Source: Bugula neritina (Eukaryota > Bryozoa > Gymnolaemata > Cheilostomatida > Bugulidae). Taken from it: 64,000 nucleotides of DNA. Of the stretch, positions 23,701 to 34,165 are shown piece by piece. The position numbers and the translations under genes were made by a program. Below the pieces are notes generated by a model that saw only the letters and a list, made by a program, of their open reading frames with translations, ran no database searches and was not told where the DNA came from. The first letter of the stretch is position 1, and each line of letters begins with the position of its first letter. The stretch spans positions 15,605,289 to 15,669,288 of the forward strand of contig OZ037771.1 of NCBI GenBank assembly GCA_964035545.1, written 5' to 3'.

Positions 23701-26700
23701 GTAACAAACATGCCATTCTGTAGACGCGACAATGAAGAACCGCTACAAGTAATGGTTATTTAACACTGCTATGTGGGTTGACTGTAGTATGTATTATATA
23801 TAGTGTTTCCAACAGCAAGTCAATAATATTGTATATAAATATTCATTTTACAATCTAGAAACATAGTCTGTAGTTGAAGGACTGCTTCCAACGTGTCACA
23901 AGGGTTGGGGAGGGGTGACAAGGTGTCCCCACATTACCTGACATTGTGAGTACTGAGGCTAGGAATGAGTAGAGAAGAGGAAGGACTGAGAGTGAGTGAT
24001 GGATCTTGTCTAGAGTAGAAGATTAGTTGCGGTCCTTCACTCGCTACGACATGTATCTGCGGAGACATCAGTAGGATATGGTCGGCAGCGTACAGGGTTG
24101 GAACGGTGCTCACTGTGTCAGCGTTCAGGTCTATCTGTTCATACACTATCTAGTTGAGTGACAGTTTAGTAATACTACTAACTATCTGTTCATACACTAT
24201 CTAGTTGAGTGACAGTTTAGTAATACTACTTACTATCTGTTCATACACTATCTAGTTGAGTGACAGTTTAGTAATACTACTTACTATCTGTTCATACACT
24301 ATCTAGTTGAGTGACAGTTTAGTAATACTACTTACTATCTGTTCATACACTATCTAGTTGAGTGACAGTTTGGTAATACTACTTACTATCTGTTCATACA
24401 CTATCTAGTTGAGTGACAGTTTAGTAATACTACTTACTATCTGTTCATACACTATCTAGTTGAGTGACAGTTTAGTAATACTACTTACTATCTGTTCATA
24501 CACTATCTAGTTGAGTGACAGTTTAGTAATACTACTGAGTAGCAATATTCAACATGAAGTAACACTAGTAAACACGGAACTCATTAACTTATAACTGCGG
24601 TAGACATAATTATGACTATTCAAGTTTCTCCATGTATAAAACCTTAAGAACTGAATTAGTTTGTATCTTGAGTGAGAGAGCAGATATCTAGCAGAACACA
24701 AATTAAGTCGTGGAGTTGTGCAGGTACTAGGACTATGAAGTGAAGGATATAAGGAACTAGGACTATGAAGTGAAGGATATAGAAACACGGGGCACCTTCC
24801 TCAAAGCAGCTCCGTCCACAAAGTAGAGTGAATGGCTGCTTGGTTCACAGTCTAAGGAGTGTATCTCATTCATAGTAGCTTCTGTGAGCTGACCGTCTCT
24901 GTGGGTGGCAGCTGCGTGTATATATAATATGCTATGTATGTTATGTATGTTATATATGCTATATATGTTATATATGTTATATATATGCTATATGTTATAT
25001 ATGTTATATAGGTTATATATGTTATACACTGTATATTACATATGTTATGTATATATGTTATACGCTGTATATTACATATGTTATGTATATATGTTATACA
25101 CTGTATATTACATATGTTATGTATATATGTTATACGCTGTATATTACATATGTTATGTATATATGTTATACGCTGTATATTACATATGTTATGTATATAT
25201 GTTATACGCTGTATATTACATATATTATGCATATATAAGTACTTGACTTACATCGGGTAGAGCAGTCTCCAGTCAACACTTGAGGATCCTTGTGAACGTC
25301 TGATTGGTTGAACACCATCCTACTAACACACGTACTTCCTGCCACATAGTAATGTGGTTGCCTAGAGTTGCAGTGTGCTATGTATTTCACCATTCCACTG
25401 TTGTCCCCTAGCAAAGTGTTACACTTTATTAATACTAACAATATGAGTACTATACTCCTGCACATCTACAGTATACTTACTATAGCCCTGTACATCTACA
25501 GTATACTTACTATACTCCTGTACATCTACAGTATACTTACTATACCCTGTACATCTACAGTATACTTACTATACTCCTGTACATCTACAGTATACTTACT
25601 ATACCCCTGTACGAGCACATCTACAGTATACTTACTATACCCTGTACATCTACAGTATACTTACTATACCCCTGTACGAGCACATCTACAGTATACTTAC
25701 TATACCCTGTACATCTACAGTATACTTACTATACCCTGTACATCTACAGTATACTTACTATACCCCTGTTCATCTACAGTATACTTACTATACCCCTGTA
25801 CATCTACAGTATACTTACTATACCCCTGTACGAGCACATCTACAGTATACTTACTATACCCTGTACATATACAGTATACTTACTATACCCTGTTCATCTA
25901 CAGTATACTTACTAAACCCCTGCACATCTACAGTATACTTACTATACCCTGTTCATCTACAGTATACTTACTATACCCTGTTCATCTACAGTATACTTAC
26001 TATACCCCTGTACATCTACAGTATACTTACTATACCCCTGTACATCTACAGTATACTTACTATACCCCTGTACGAGCACATATACAGTATACTTACTATA
26101 CCCTGTACATCTACAGTATACTTACTATACTCCTGTACATCTACAGTATACTTACTATACCCCTGTACATCTACAGTATACTTACTATACCCTGTACATG
26201 TATAGTATACTTACTATACCCCTGTACATCTACAGTATACTTACTATATCCTGTACATCTACAGTATACTTACTATACTCCTGTACATCTACAGTATACT
26301 TACTATAGCCTGTTCATCTACAGTATACTTACTATACCCTGTACATCTACAGTATACTTACTATAGCCCTGTACATCTACAGTATACTTACTATACCCTG
26401 TACGAGCACATCTACAGTATACTTACTATACTCCTGCACATCTACAGTAGGCTATACTTACTATACCCTGTACATCTACAGTATACTTACTATACCCCTG
26501 TACATGTATAGTATACTTACTATAGCCCTGTACATCTACAGTATACTTACTATACCCCTGTACATCTACAGTATACTTACTATACCCCTGTACGAGCACA
26601 TCTACAATAGACATATCTGCTCTGTCACTGTTTGATAATCTGAGATACTGAGCTCTGAACGGCTTGGCTTCCTCCTGACACACAAACTCTGGAGCTCCAG

Positions 26701-28126
26701 CCTGGCGATTGAAAGTGCAGCAGAATTTCCATTTGTTAGTGTGGTTTTGATCATTGACTCTGTATTCTAGGAAATACACTTCTTGTACTGTATCTAAAGA
26801 GAGAGAGAATGTATACAGCTCTGTATTCTAGGAAATACACTTCTTGTACTGTATCTAAAGAGAGAGGGAATGTACACAGCTCTGTATTCTAGGAAATACA
26901 CTTCTTGTACTGTATCTAAAGAGAAATATATCCTTGTACCATATCTACAGAGAGAGACCGTGTTAACTGCTGCAACTTACTTACACTGAGATAGTGAAGA
27001 TTCACTGAAGAACTCAATGGATGTCACAGTATAGAGATACAGAAGCTGTAGAATAAACCACGTGTTCAGATTGACTGAGTTCCCAGAAGCTAATGTGACG
27101 GATATTAGAGGAGAACTGTCCACAACTACAGTACTGACTGGAGTACTGACTTCAATTGCAGAGAACACAGCCGGCGTGATGATGCCGACTCGTCTTGCAA
27201 CAGCCGAACGGCTGGTTCTTTGACCGTCTGTGACGACCAAAGGCATGGAGTTCACATCGAGCACTATGTTGTCAGATCTGTCAACAGCTACAAACCAATA
27301 GCAACAATATTCGAAGTGTTCACTCTTTCCTTATATTACGCACACGAAAGTTACGAGTATATTGCTGCGTTATCTAGTAACTAACATTTGAACCAAAGTT
27401 GTCTGCCAGCATTGCTATGGCTCTCACTGCGCCCATACACAGCCACTATCCGACTAGAGTTGAGATGTTGGCCTCCAGTGACATACAACATGGTGTCTGA
27501 GTTCAATACTTGCATATCATACACCTGCTCGTCTTGTTCTGTTGTGAACTCAACTCTGTCTCCTTCAAACTCTACATGAGGGAACTGGAAGACTCTGGCA
27601 AATACCAGCTGAGTTACCCTGTAACCATGTTCACAAAGTACAGGCTGTTGCTGTTTACAACTCAATGTCAGTTACTATGCGCTCTGTTTGACACAACAAA
27701 TAACCACTTGTCAGTGTGAATTTTTAATGACTGTTTATTCCATTTCAACTAATATGACAACATAATATTGACTTAACTGTGCTGCAGTTATTAATGCTAT
27801 GTTAACACTACTGTTACTACCAGGGTAGGTCAATATTCAGAAGGCCCATTAGTCTTAATGAAAATGTTTAATAAAACAAAACTGTTATTTTATTGTGTAT
27901 TACATGTCTATATGTATTGTATCTAAAAAGGTTCAGGTTCAAACCCCTTGCCATATTATGTGTGTGCAATGTGTACTAGGTAAATATTCTCGAACTAATG
28001 GACCTTCGTAATAGCAACCTGTCCCCAGCAGAGCCTACACTTGTTCTTATAGTAGATAATAAGCTATTCTACTTACTGCATCACTATCAAGAGTCGAAAA
28101 GACGTAACTTCTAAATGTGACATCAT
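16641..28126 (-). CDS. EGF-like single-pass membrane protein with repetitive cytoplasmic tail; family not recognised
   Basis: Model of 20 exons on the minus strand: 28126-28077, 27594-27386, 27287-26985, 26793-26581, 25407-25252, 24911-24796, 24134-23938, 23742-23559, 23100-23007, 22780-22614, 22260-22119, 21733-21503, 21046-20984, 20909-20697, 20302-20216, 20067-19843, 19526-19335, 19240-19126, 18969-18924 and 17750-16641. The sum is 4113 nt, exactly 1371 codons. Residues 87-258 resemble a discoidin/F5-8C fold (VYFLEYRV, RAQYLRLSN, VDVLVQG). Residues 259-510 contain beta-propeller-like strands (SLYFVDGAALRK, FVYTAEDRMFIVDKV). Residues 709-779 hold EGF modules (CLHGGVC, CDC, GYEGVYC; CLNGARC, CVCPSGYTGDTC), followed by more Cys-rich sequence to about 930. 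One transmembrane helix lies near 951-975 (FLATLTTGLIFYLVYLTAL). The cytoplasmic tail (986-1370) starts KAPKKKAK and has KTQPxK repeats. Inference: a type I receptor or adhesion protein. The first exon, with only a weak hydrophobic leader, and the exon 8 end are the least certain parts. Confidence 0.72.
17764..18752. repeat. 30-bp array, about 33 copies
   Basis: Unit gcaacactggttactgtaag plus ten bases, very uniform, filling intron 19 of the EGF-like gene. On the minus (gene) strand each copy carries gtacttacag, an acceptor-like motif. Being 30 bp it leaves long open frames with no coding meaning. Confidence 0.93.
19549..19837. repeat. 22-bp array in intron 16 of the EGF-like gene
   Basis: acagtactacaacacactag repeats about 13 times. 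On the gene strand the copies contain gtgttgtag, identical to the first intron bases after exon 16. Confidence 0.85.
20047..20212 (-). repeat. Array copying the acceptor and start of exon 16
   Basis: On the minus strand tgtacag|CTAGACCTCAGT, the acceptor plus exon 16 start, is repeated about six times with drift. The copy at 20067 joins the reading frame. Confidence 0.82.
20308..20660. repeat. AT-rich array in intron 14 of the EGF-like gene
   Basis: Repeats of catacagagagtatatagta with irregular length. Confidence 0.85.
21070..21475. repeat. 22-bp array in intron 12 of the EGF-like gene
   Basis: actgtatataatatactatt repeats about 18 times. Confidence 0.9.
21735..22110 (-). repeat. 31-bp array next to the exon 12 acceptor
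   Basis: About 12 copies. On the minus strand each has cattgtctcaag, close to the true acceptor cgttgtctcag|GT, so the array looks grown from the 3' splice site. Confidence 0.85.
22325..22618 (-). repeat. About 36-bp array copying the exon 10 donor
   Basis: About eight copies. On the minus strand each contains tatagagtaagtgttgtctg, which matches the exon 10 end AGA|gtaagtgttg. Confidence 0.87.
22805..22970. repeat. 21-bp array in intron 9 of the EGF-like gene
   Basis: gactatgtcataacgtaatg repeated about eight times with CpG variants. Confidence 0.88.
23108..23562 (-). repeat. 20-bp array starting at the exon 8 donor
   Basis: About 22 copies of atgatattaatactatatac. On the minus strand each reads tatcatgtatatagtatt, like the exon 8/intron junction. 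Which donor in this stretch is used is uncertain. Confidence 0.85.
24136..24535 (-). repeat. 51-bp array copying the exon 7 acceptor
   Basis: About eight copies. On the minus strand each contains gtatgaacag|ATA followed by GTAAGTAG, so the true acceptor is duplicated and abuts a donor-like motif. Confidence 0.88.
24920..25232. repeat. 36-bp TA-rich array in intron 5 of the EGF-like gene
   Basis: catatgttatgtatatatgt plus 16 bases, about six regular copies preceded by degenerate atgttatat repeats. Confidence 0.88.
25435..26580 (-). repeat. About 30-bp array copying the exon 4 donor, about 38 copies
   Basis: On the minus strand the unit is tgtagatgtacaggggtata followed by gtaagtatac. This is the last 20-odd bases of exon 4 plus its donor. 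Some copies also keep the exonic gctcg insertion (written as cgagc on plus). Confidence 0.93.
26760..26930 (-). repeat. 61-bp repeat of the exon 4 acceptor and exon start, three copies
   Basis: Each copy holds ctttag|ATACAGTACAAG and the first 35 or so bases of exon 4. Only the copy at 26793 continues into the exon. Confidence 0.92.
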
Positions 28127-28734
28127 AAATTGGGCAGAATGTCGTAGTATGGTGTAGAGTGCCAGAGAACTATTCGATTTAGTAGCATACAGTAGTAAAT
28201 AGTGATAGACTATTGAAAACTAAGATATGTTACTGCAACTGCTAGCATTGTTATCGCAGTGTAACAACGCAGAGTCTCAGATTGTTACCACAATGTAGCA
28301 GCTACACGGAAGTAAATGTTACCACAATGTAGCAGCTACACGGAAGTAAATGTTACCCCAATGTAGCAGCTACACGGAAGTAAATGTTACCACAATGTAG
28401 CAGCGCTGGGTTAAAGTATATGGATTCCATCTGCTGTTTAAGTGATTGATGAGAAATGAAATATTTATTGTTGATATTGAGTAGCACTACAATAAATATG
28501 TATTTTGTATAGCACAGGCTTTCATATTGCAAAAAGTATATCTCATTTACCTCTCTATGTATTGACTACTAAGTTATGATGGGATAGCACAATGTATATG
28601 AGTAAATTCGTAGTGAGCTTTCAAGTAACTTGGAGATGACGTGACAGAAGCAGAGCTAGTAGAGCTGGTGGAAGATGGAGAGAGTCAGAGAGGTGAGCTG
28701 AACACAGGGCTTTGTTGGAGAGGAACAGTTCTAG
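28127..28734. repeat. Intergenic spacer with four-copy 34-bp repeat
   Basis: This is the spacer between DCUN1D and the EGF-like gene. At about 28263-28406 the unit gttaccacaatgtagcagct occurs about four times at 34-bp spacing. It probably holds the promoter of the downstream minus-strand gene. Confidence 0.6.
28464..28469 (-). terminator. Candidate poly(A) signal of DCUN1D
   Basis: AATAAA on the minus strand, about 270 nt after the DCUN1D stop and about 340 nt before the start codon of the next minus-strand gene. It is placed correctly for a compact tandem gene pair; usage is not proven. Confidence 0.4.
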
Positions 28735-31700
28735 TCAGTCATCAGGCTGAGTCTCCATACAAGACTTCTGGTGGAATTCAACAAACTCATCCAGCATAAC
28801 AGGCCCTGCGATTGGATAAACAATTCAGAAATATATAACAGATACTGCAACTGGATAAAACAATTTAGGGACATGCACAATATACATCAGACTAGGACAT
28901 GGTTCAGACAATATAACACAACATAAAACAATATATAATGTAACATGACATAATATGACAAAACATGATATAATAATACATAATATAATATAATATAATA
29001 TAATACAATATAATATAATACAATATAACATAATACAATATTACATAATACAATGTAAAATAATATAATGCAATATAAATTTACTCACAAGCGCCATTGA
29101 CGTCATAATTAGAAAGATCTGGTTTTATTGTTTTACTAAACTCAAGGATATTATTCCACTGGTCACGATTCAGCACCTTGTAGCGGGAATTCTACAAATG
29201 AGAAACCACAGGCTACATATAACAGTGTCTTAGAATATAGTACCAATATATTTACAACTCTATAGAATATAGTACCAATATATTTACAACTCTATAGAAT
29301 ATAGTAACAGTATATTTACAACTCTATAGAATATAGTAACAATATATTTACAACTCTATAGAATATAGTAACAGTATATTTACAACTCTATAGAATATAG
29401 TACCAATATATTTACAACTCTATAGAATATAGTAACAGAGTAACGAGTCTGCACTCACATCAAGGAATGCTATAAACTCGGAAAGCAAAGCCCATCGAGT
29501 TCCAAAGATTAGCTTCAGCATGGCTTTACCCAACTCTATTTCAAGGTTGCGGTGTCCAGCTCCCTGGAGAATGCAGCACAACATAGAGAGGTTATAGATA
29601 TATATTATATAGATTATAGATATATATTATATAGGTTATAGATATATATTATATAGGTTATAGATATATATTATATAGGTTATAGATATATATTATATAG
29701 GTTATAGATATGTATTATATAGGTTATATATATATTATATAGGTTATAGATATGTATTATATAGGTTATAGATATGTATTATATAGTTTATAGATATATA
29801 TTATAGAAATATATTACATACCTTGGTGAAATCAAAACAGAACTGATATATAGATTTAAAGTGGGTTTCATTAATAAATAATTCTCTAAGACGAGGCAAC
29901 TTTCTTTTTAACTTCTCACAGTCGTCACATCTATAAAACAGCATGATAGATATATTATATCCGTAGCATCTCATCTATAAAACAGTATGATAAGATATAT
30001 AATATCAGTAGTATCACATCTATAAAACAGTATGATAGATATATTATATCCGTAGCATCTCATCTATAAAACAATATGATAGCCTCAGTTATACTCACTC
30101 CAAGTCGGCCATGCCATGCACCCACTCCGACTGCTTGAAAAAGCCGAGCTGGCCAGCGTTGAGTTTCCAGGCTAGGGCGAGCATCACGGTGTCTTCTGGA
30201 TCAATACTTATATCCTGGCAGAGTCTCTCTATCCCAGCTGGACCAATCACAGGCTCCCTAGCAGACGAGTTAGATGATTGGCTAAGAGGCAGCTTACCTG
30301 GAACTGGGAGAGAGCACATGGTGTATTCATTTATTATAAGTTAACATCACATCACAGATACATAGGAGATATAGCAGGATATGACATCACAGATACATAG
30401 GAGATATAGCAGGATATGACATCACAGATACATAGGAGATATAGCAGGATATGACATCACAGAAGAGAAGATGTGAATCAGCTAACCAGTGTAAGTGTTG
30501 AACCAGTTAATGCACTCGGCGGGAGAAAATGGCAGCTCATTCTTTAAATCGCCAACACGGAAACTACAAAATAACTTGAATATATATTATATAATAACTT
30601 GAATATATATTATATAATAACTTGTATATATATTATATAATAACTTGTACATATATTATATAATAACTTGTATATATATTATATAATAACTTGTACATAT
30701 ATTATATAATAACTTGTATATATATTATATAATAACTTGTACATATATTATATAATAACTTGTACATATATTATATAATAACTTGTACATATATTATATA
30801 ATAACTTGTACATATATTATATAATAACTTGTACATATATTATATAATAACTTGTATATATATTATATAATAACTTGTACATATATTATATAATAACTTG
30901 TATATATCATGTAATAACTTGTACATATATTATATAATAACTTGTATATATATTATATAATAACTTGTACATATATTATATAATAACTTGTATATATATT
31001 ATATAATAACTTGTACATATATTATATAATAACTTGTATATATATTATATAATAACTTGTATATATATTATATAATAACTTGTATATATATTATATAATA
31101 ACTTGTATATATATTATATAATAACTTGTACATATATTATATAATAACTTGTACATATATTATATAATAACTTGTACATATATTATATAATAACTTGTAC
31201 ATATATTATATAATAACTTGTACAAGTTATTATATAATAACTTGTACATATATTATATAATAACTTGTACATATATTATATAATAACTTGTACATATATT
31301 ATATAATAACTTGTACATATATTATATAATAACTTGTACATATATTATGTAATAACTTGTACATATATTATGTAATAACTTGTATATATATTATGTAATA
31401 ACTTGTACATATATTATATAATAACTTGTACATATATTATATAATAACTTGTACATATATTATATAATAACTTGTACATATATTATATAATAACTTGTAC
31501 ATATATTATATAATAACTTGTACATATATTATATAATAACTTGTACATATATTATGTAATAACTTGTATATATATTATGTAATAACTTGTATATATATTA
31601 TATAATAACTTGTACATATATTATATAATAACTTGTACATATATTATATAATAACTTGTACATATATTATATAATAACTTGTACATATATTATGTAATAA

Positions 31701-32097
31701 CTTGTATATATATTATGTAATAACTTGTACATATATTATATAATAACTTGTACATATATTATATAATAACTTGTACATATATTATATAATAACTTGTACA
31801 TATATTATGTAATAACTTGTATATATATTATGTAATAACTTGTACATATATTATGTAATAACTTGTATATATATTATGTAATAACTTGTACATATATTAT
31901 ATAATAACTTGTATATATATTATATAATAACTTGTATATATATTATGTAATAACTTGTAGATATATTATATAATAACTTGTATATATAAAGATGTAATTA
32001 CTGGCACATATCGGCATATAGTGACTTACTGCCCGTATTTGTTAATTCGACTTCTTTTTGCAGACTCAGTCCGACTCTGAGTCTTCCTCTTTTGCAT
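28735..32097 (-). CDS. DCUN1D4/5: DCN1-like protein, DCUN1D4/5 type (cullin neddylation)
   Basis: Seven coding exons on the minus strand: 32097-32030, 30563-30487, 30303-30099, 29930-29822, 29563-29459, 29191-29089 and 28805-28735. The sum is 738 nt, 245 aa plus stop, near the 237 aa of vertebrate DCUN1D5. The product starts [17 protein letters not shown], a basic NLS-like N-terminus as in DCUN1D4 and DCUN1D5. The potentiating-neddylation domain follows: [95 protein letters not shown]. Family knowledge: DCN1-like proteins act as NEDD8 E3 co-ligases, bridging acetylated UBE2M/UBE2F and cullin-RBX1. The loop [15 protein letters not shown], between the first helix and the GPAGIERL motif, is longer than in the vertebrate proteins. 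The gene sits head-to-head with DYNC2H1. It probably predates the DCUN1D4/DCUN1D5 split. Confidence 0.95.
28970..30075. repeat. Short AT-rich arrays in DCUN1D introns 3-6
   Basis: taatataa microsatellite at 28970-29065, a 32-bp unit (tagaatatagtaacaatata) at 29222-29445, a 22-bp unit (ttatagatatatattatata) at 29590-29815, and 29935-30075 (aaaacagtatgatagatata). DCUN1D exons 4-6 lie between them. Confidence 0.85.
30340..30470. repeat. Tandem repeat in DCUN1D intron 2
   Basis: atcacagatacataggagat with a tagcaggatatgac extension, three to four copies. Confidence 0.85.
30568..31985. repeat. 23-bp array of 1.4 kb in DCUN1D intron 1
   Basis: About 61 copies of aataacttgtacatatatta plus tat. Near 31213-31230 two units meet in opposite orientation, giving the perfect palindrome taacttgtacaagtta. 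Confidence 0.94.
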
Positions 32098-34165
32098 TTT
32101 GTTTCGGGTCAGACGTCTTAAACGTAACTTGCCTTTGTAGAGTTGCACTGCAATTCTAAAAACTAACCTGCAATATAAATTAAGCATGCAAAGAAAAAAC
32201 ATTTAGCATCATTTATCACGATTCACTAGTACGAGTACATAGCAGCGGGAAATTCTAATATACAGCATATAAGTACACATAAATATTGAAGATGTTGCTG
32301 AATAAACTAGGATAAATTGATAAATTGTAGCCACTTTGAGTTTTAAGTAAAAATTGTATTTATTAACAGAACACTTTTATATAATCTTCATAAAAGAGCT
32401 ATTAAGCTTAATTCTGAATTGAAATGAAGTTCTGAATATTAATTCTTCTACATAAATCGTTAGCTACATCCGAAAATAGATGCTAATTCTTGTGTGGCGA
32501 CAATCTTCGTGCATATTAGAGTATGGTCATTCACTATCACTATGAATATGGCTATGAATGATATATTAACTTAGTTTCATCGATCTCCATATTGAAATTA
32601 TTGACATCCATATTGAATCAGAATGTGATATTGATATTATAATTATCATTATCAAAATTACATTAATTTCAAATGTAATTACCGTTATAAATATAATATT
32701 ATTTTTCTGATTTAATTTTATATTCATTAGGACAGCAACAATATGAATAATCATAATGAATATATTATCATTTACTTATTACTATTGATAAACTTAAAGT
32801 TCAAAGTGATCTGATCTGAAAAGTAAATATCAGTAAGAGTAATCATTGGTGACTGATGCTTGAATATTAATATAAATAAGAACTTTAGAAATATTTATAA
32901 ATAATAAATCATTAACTTTGTGAAAAACATAACTGTTGCGATTATCATTTTGATTTTAACTTCTACTTTAAAAGTTAGATGGTCAGTATCCGTATGATTA
33001 AATTTAAATAATACAATAACTATAATAATAAGATTAGGTATTATTTGATATTTTCTATTTAGTTTAGTGTAACAGCAACTTTTAATTTGTGTTTTAATTT
33101 AAATATTTTAAAATTTAATTTCATGTTTTAAAATTTATAATATTAATTATATCCTTTTACAATTTAAACTGAATGACAATTACCTATAATCAAAAAGTCA
33201 GCAGGTCATTTCACAAATTATTTTTTTTTTACAAATATTGGGGAAATGTTGATAGCATCTAGGCTCTAGCAATTAATTAGGATCCGCATAGTTTATGTAA
33301 AACTGTCTATTCAGCCATGATGATGATACAGTGGTGGAATTGAGCAATCCCACTCGCAATTTTTGTTAACAAATGTTTTAAATGTCATCGCTAACATTAA
33401 ACTCTTTTACTTTCTAGTCTTTTAGTATAGGAGCAACTATTCGTTAATAGCTGTTTCCGCGAAATCACAACCAATTAAAATCATAGAGACAAAGTCGTCC
33501 GCATACCAAAGAAAGTGTTCATTGACGACGCGTTATTCGTTGTTGAAATATGATCAAATTCGCACTGAATGATTACGATATAGTTATCTATCTGTAGTGG
33601 ATGGAATATTTTAGCAAAAATAGGTAAAACATATTAGATTAGCAGTTTCTGAATTAATTATATTTATAATAATGATATTTGAATAGTATCAGAGTGATAA
33701 GGTCAGTATCATTAACAATCTAAGTCTTAGTCTAACAGTAACACTAACACTCAGTTACTAACAAGTAACAGTGAGTGTGACTGTGACTGAGTTACACTGA
33801 CACTAACCAGTAACTGTAAAATATAAGCGTAACTCTACGAGTAACAGTAAGGGCAAGAGTAAGTCATAAACCTAAAGACTACTTAGCACTTTGGTGTCAT
33901 TTCAATTTACAATCAGTTGTGCATTAAGCACTAGCAGTAGCAGTACTCATACTGAAAATGTACACGCAGTAAAATAAATGTATTAGTTATACTTATAATA
34001 TGTTAATCACTATCAGTTAATGGTACTCATAAAGTTGAATCAGACAGTGTATCACATGTAAGTTTTCAGAGGATTCAAAAGCTTAATTGCGAAACGATAA
34101 CTCTAAGTTGTGCAGGTGTTAATAAAACTGTTTTACTTATTCATTCTTACTTTCATATTGTAGAA
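32098..34165. promoter_or_regulatory. Head-to-head intergenic region between DCUN1D and DYNC2H1
   Basis: About 2.1 kb of AT-rich unique sequence between divergent genes, free of minisatellites. A pyrimidine/AG acceptor-like site just before each start codon (near 34163 on plus, near 32165 on minus) hints at 5' noncoding exons further in. A short CpG-containing patch (gacgacgcgttattcg) lies near 33524. It may act as a bidirectional promoter. Confidence 0.5.

Noticed and set aside
24900-26590. CRISPR array
   Set aside because: Units are contiguous without unique spacers, and the DNA is eukaryotic with spliced genes.
27388-27719. Plus-strand ORFs near 27.5 kb
   Set aside because: Antisense shadows of exon 2 of the EGF-like gene; the minus frame joins both neighbours in phase.
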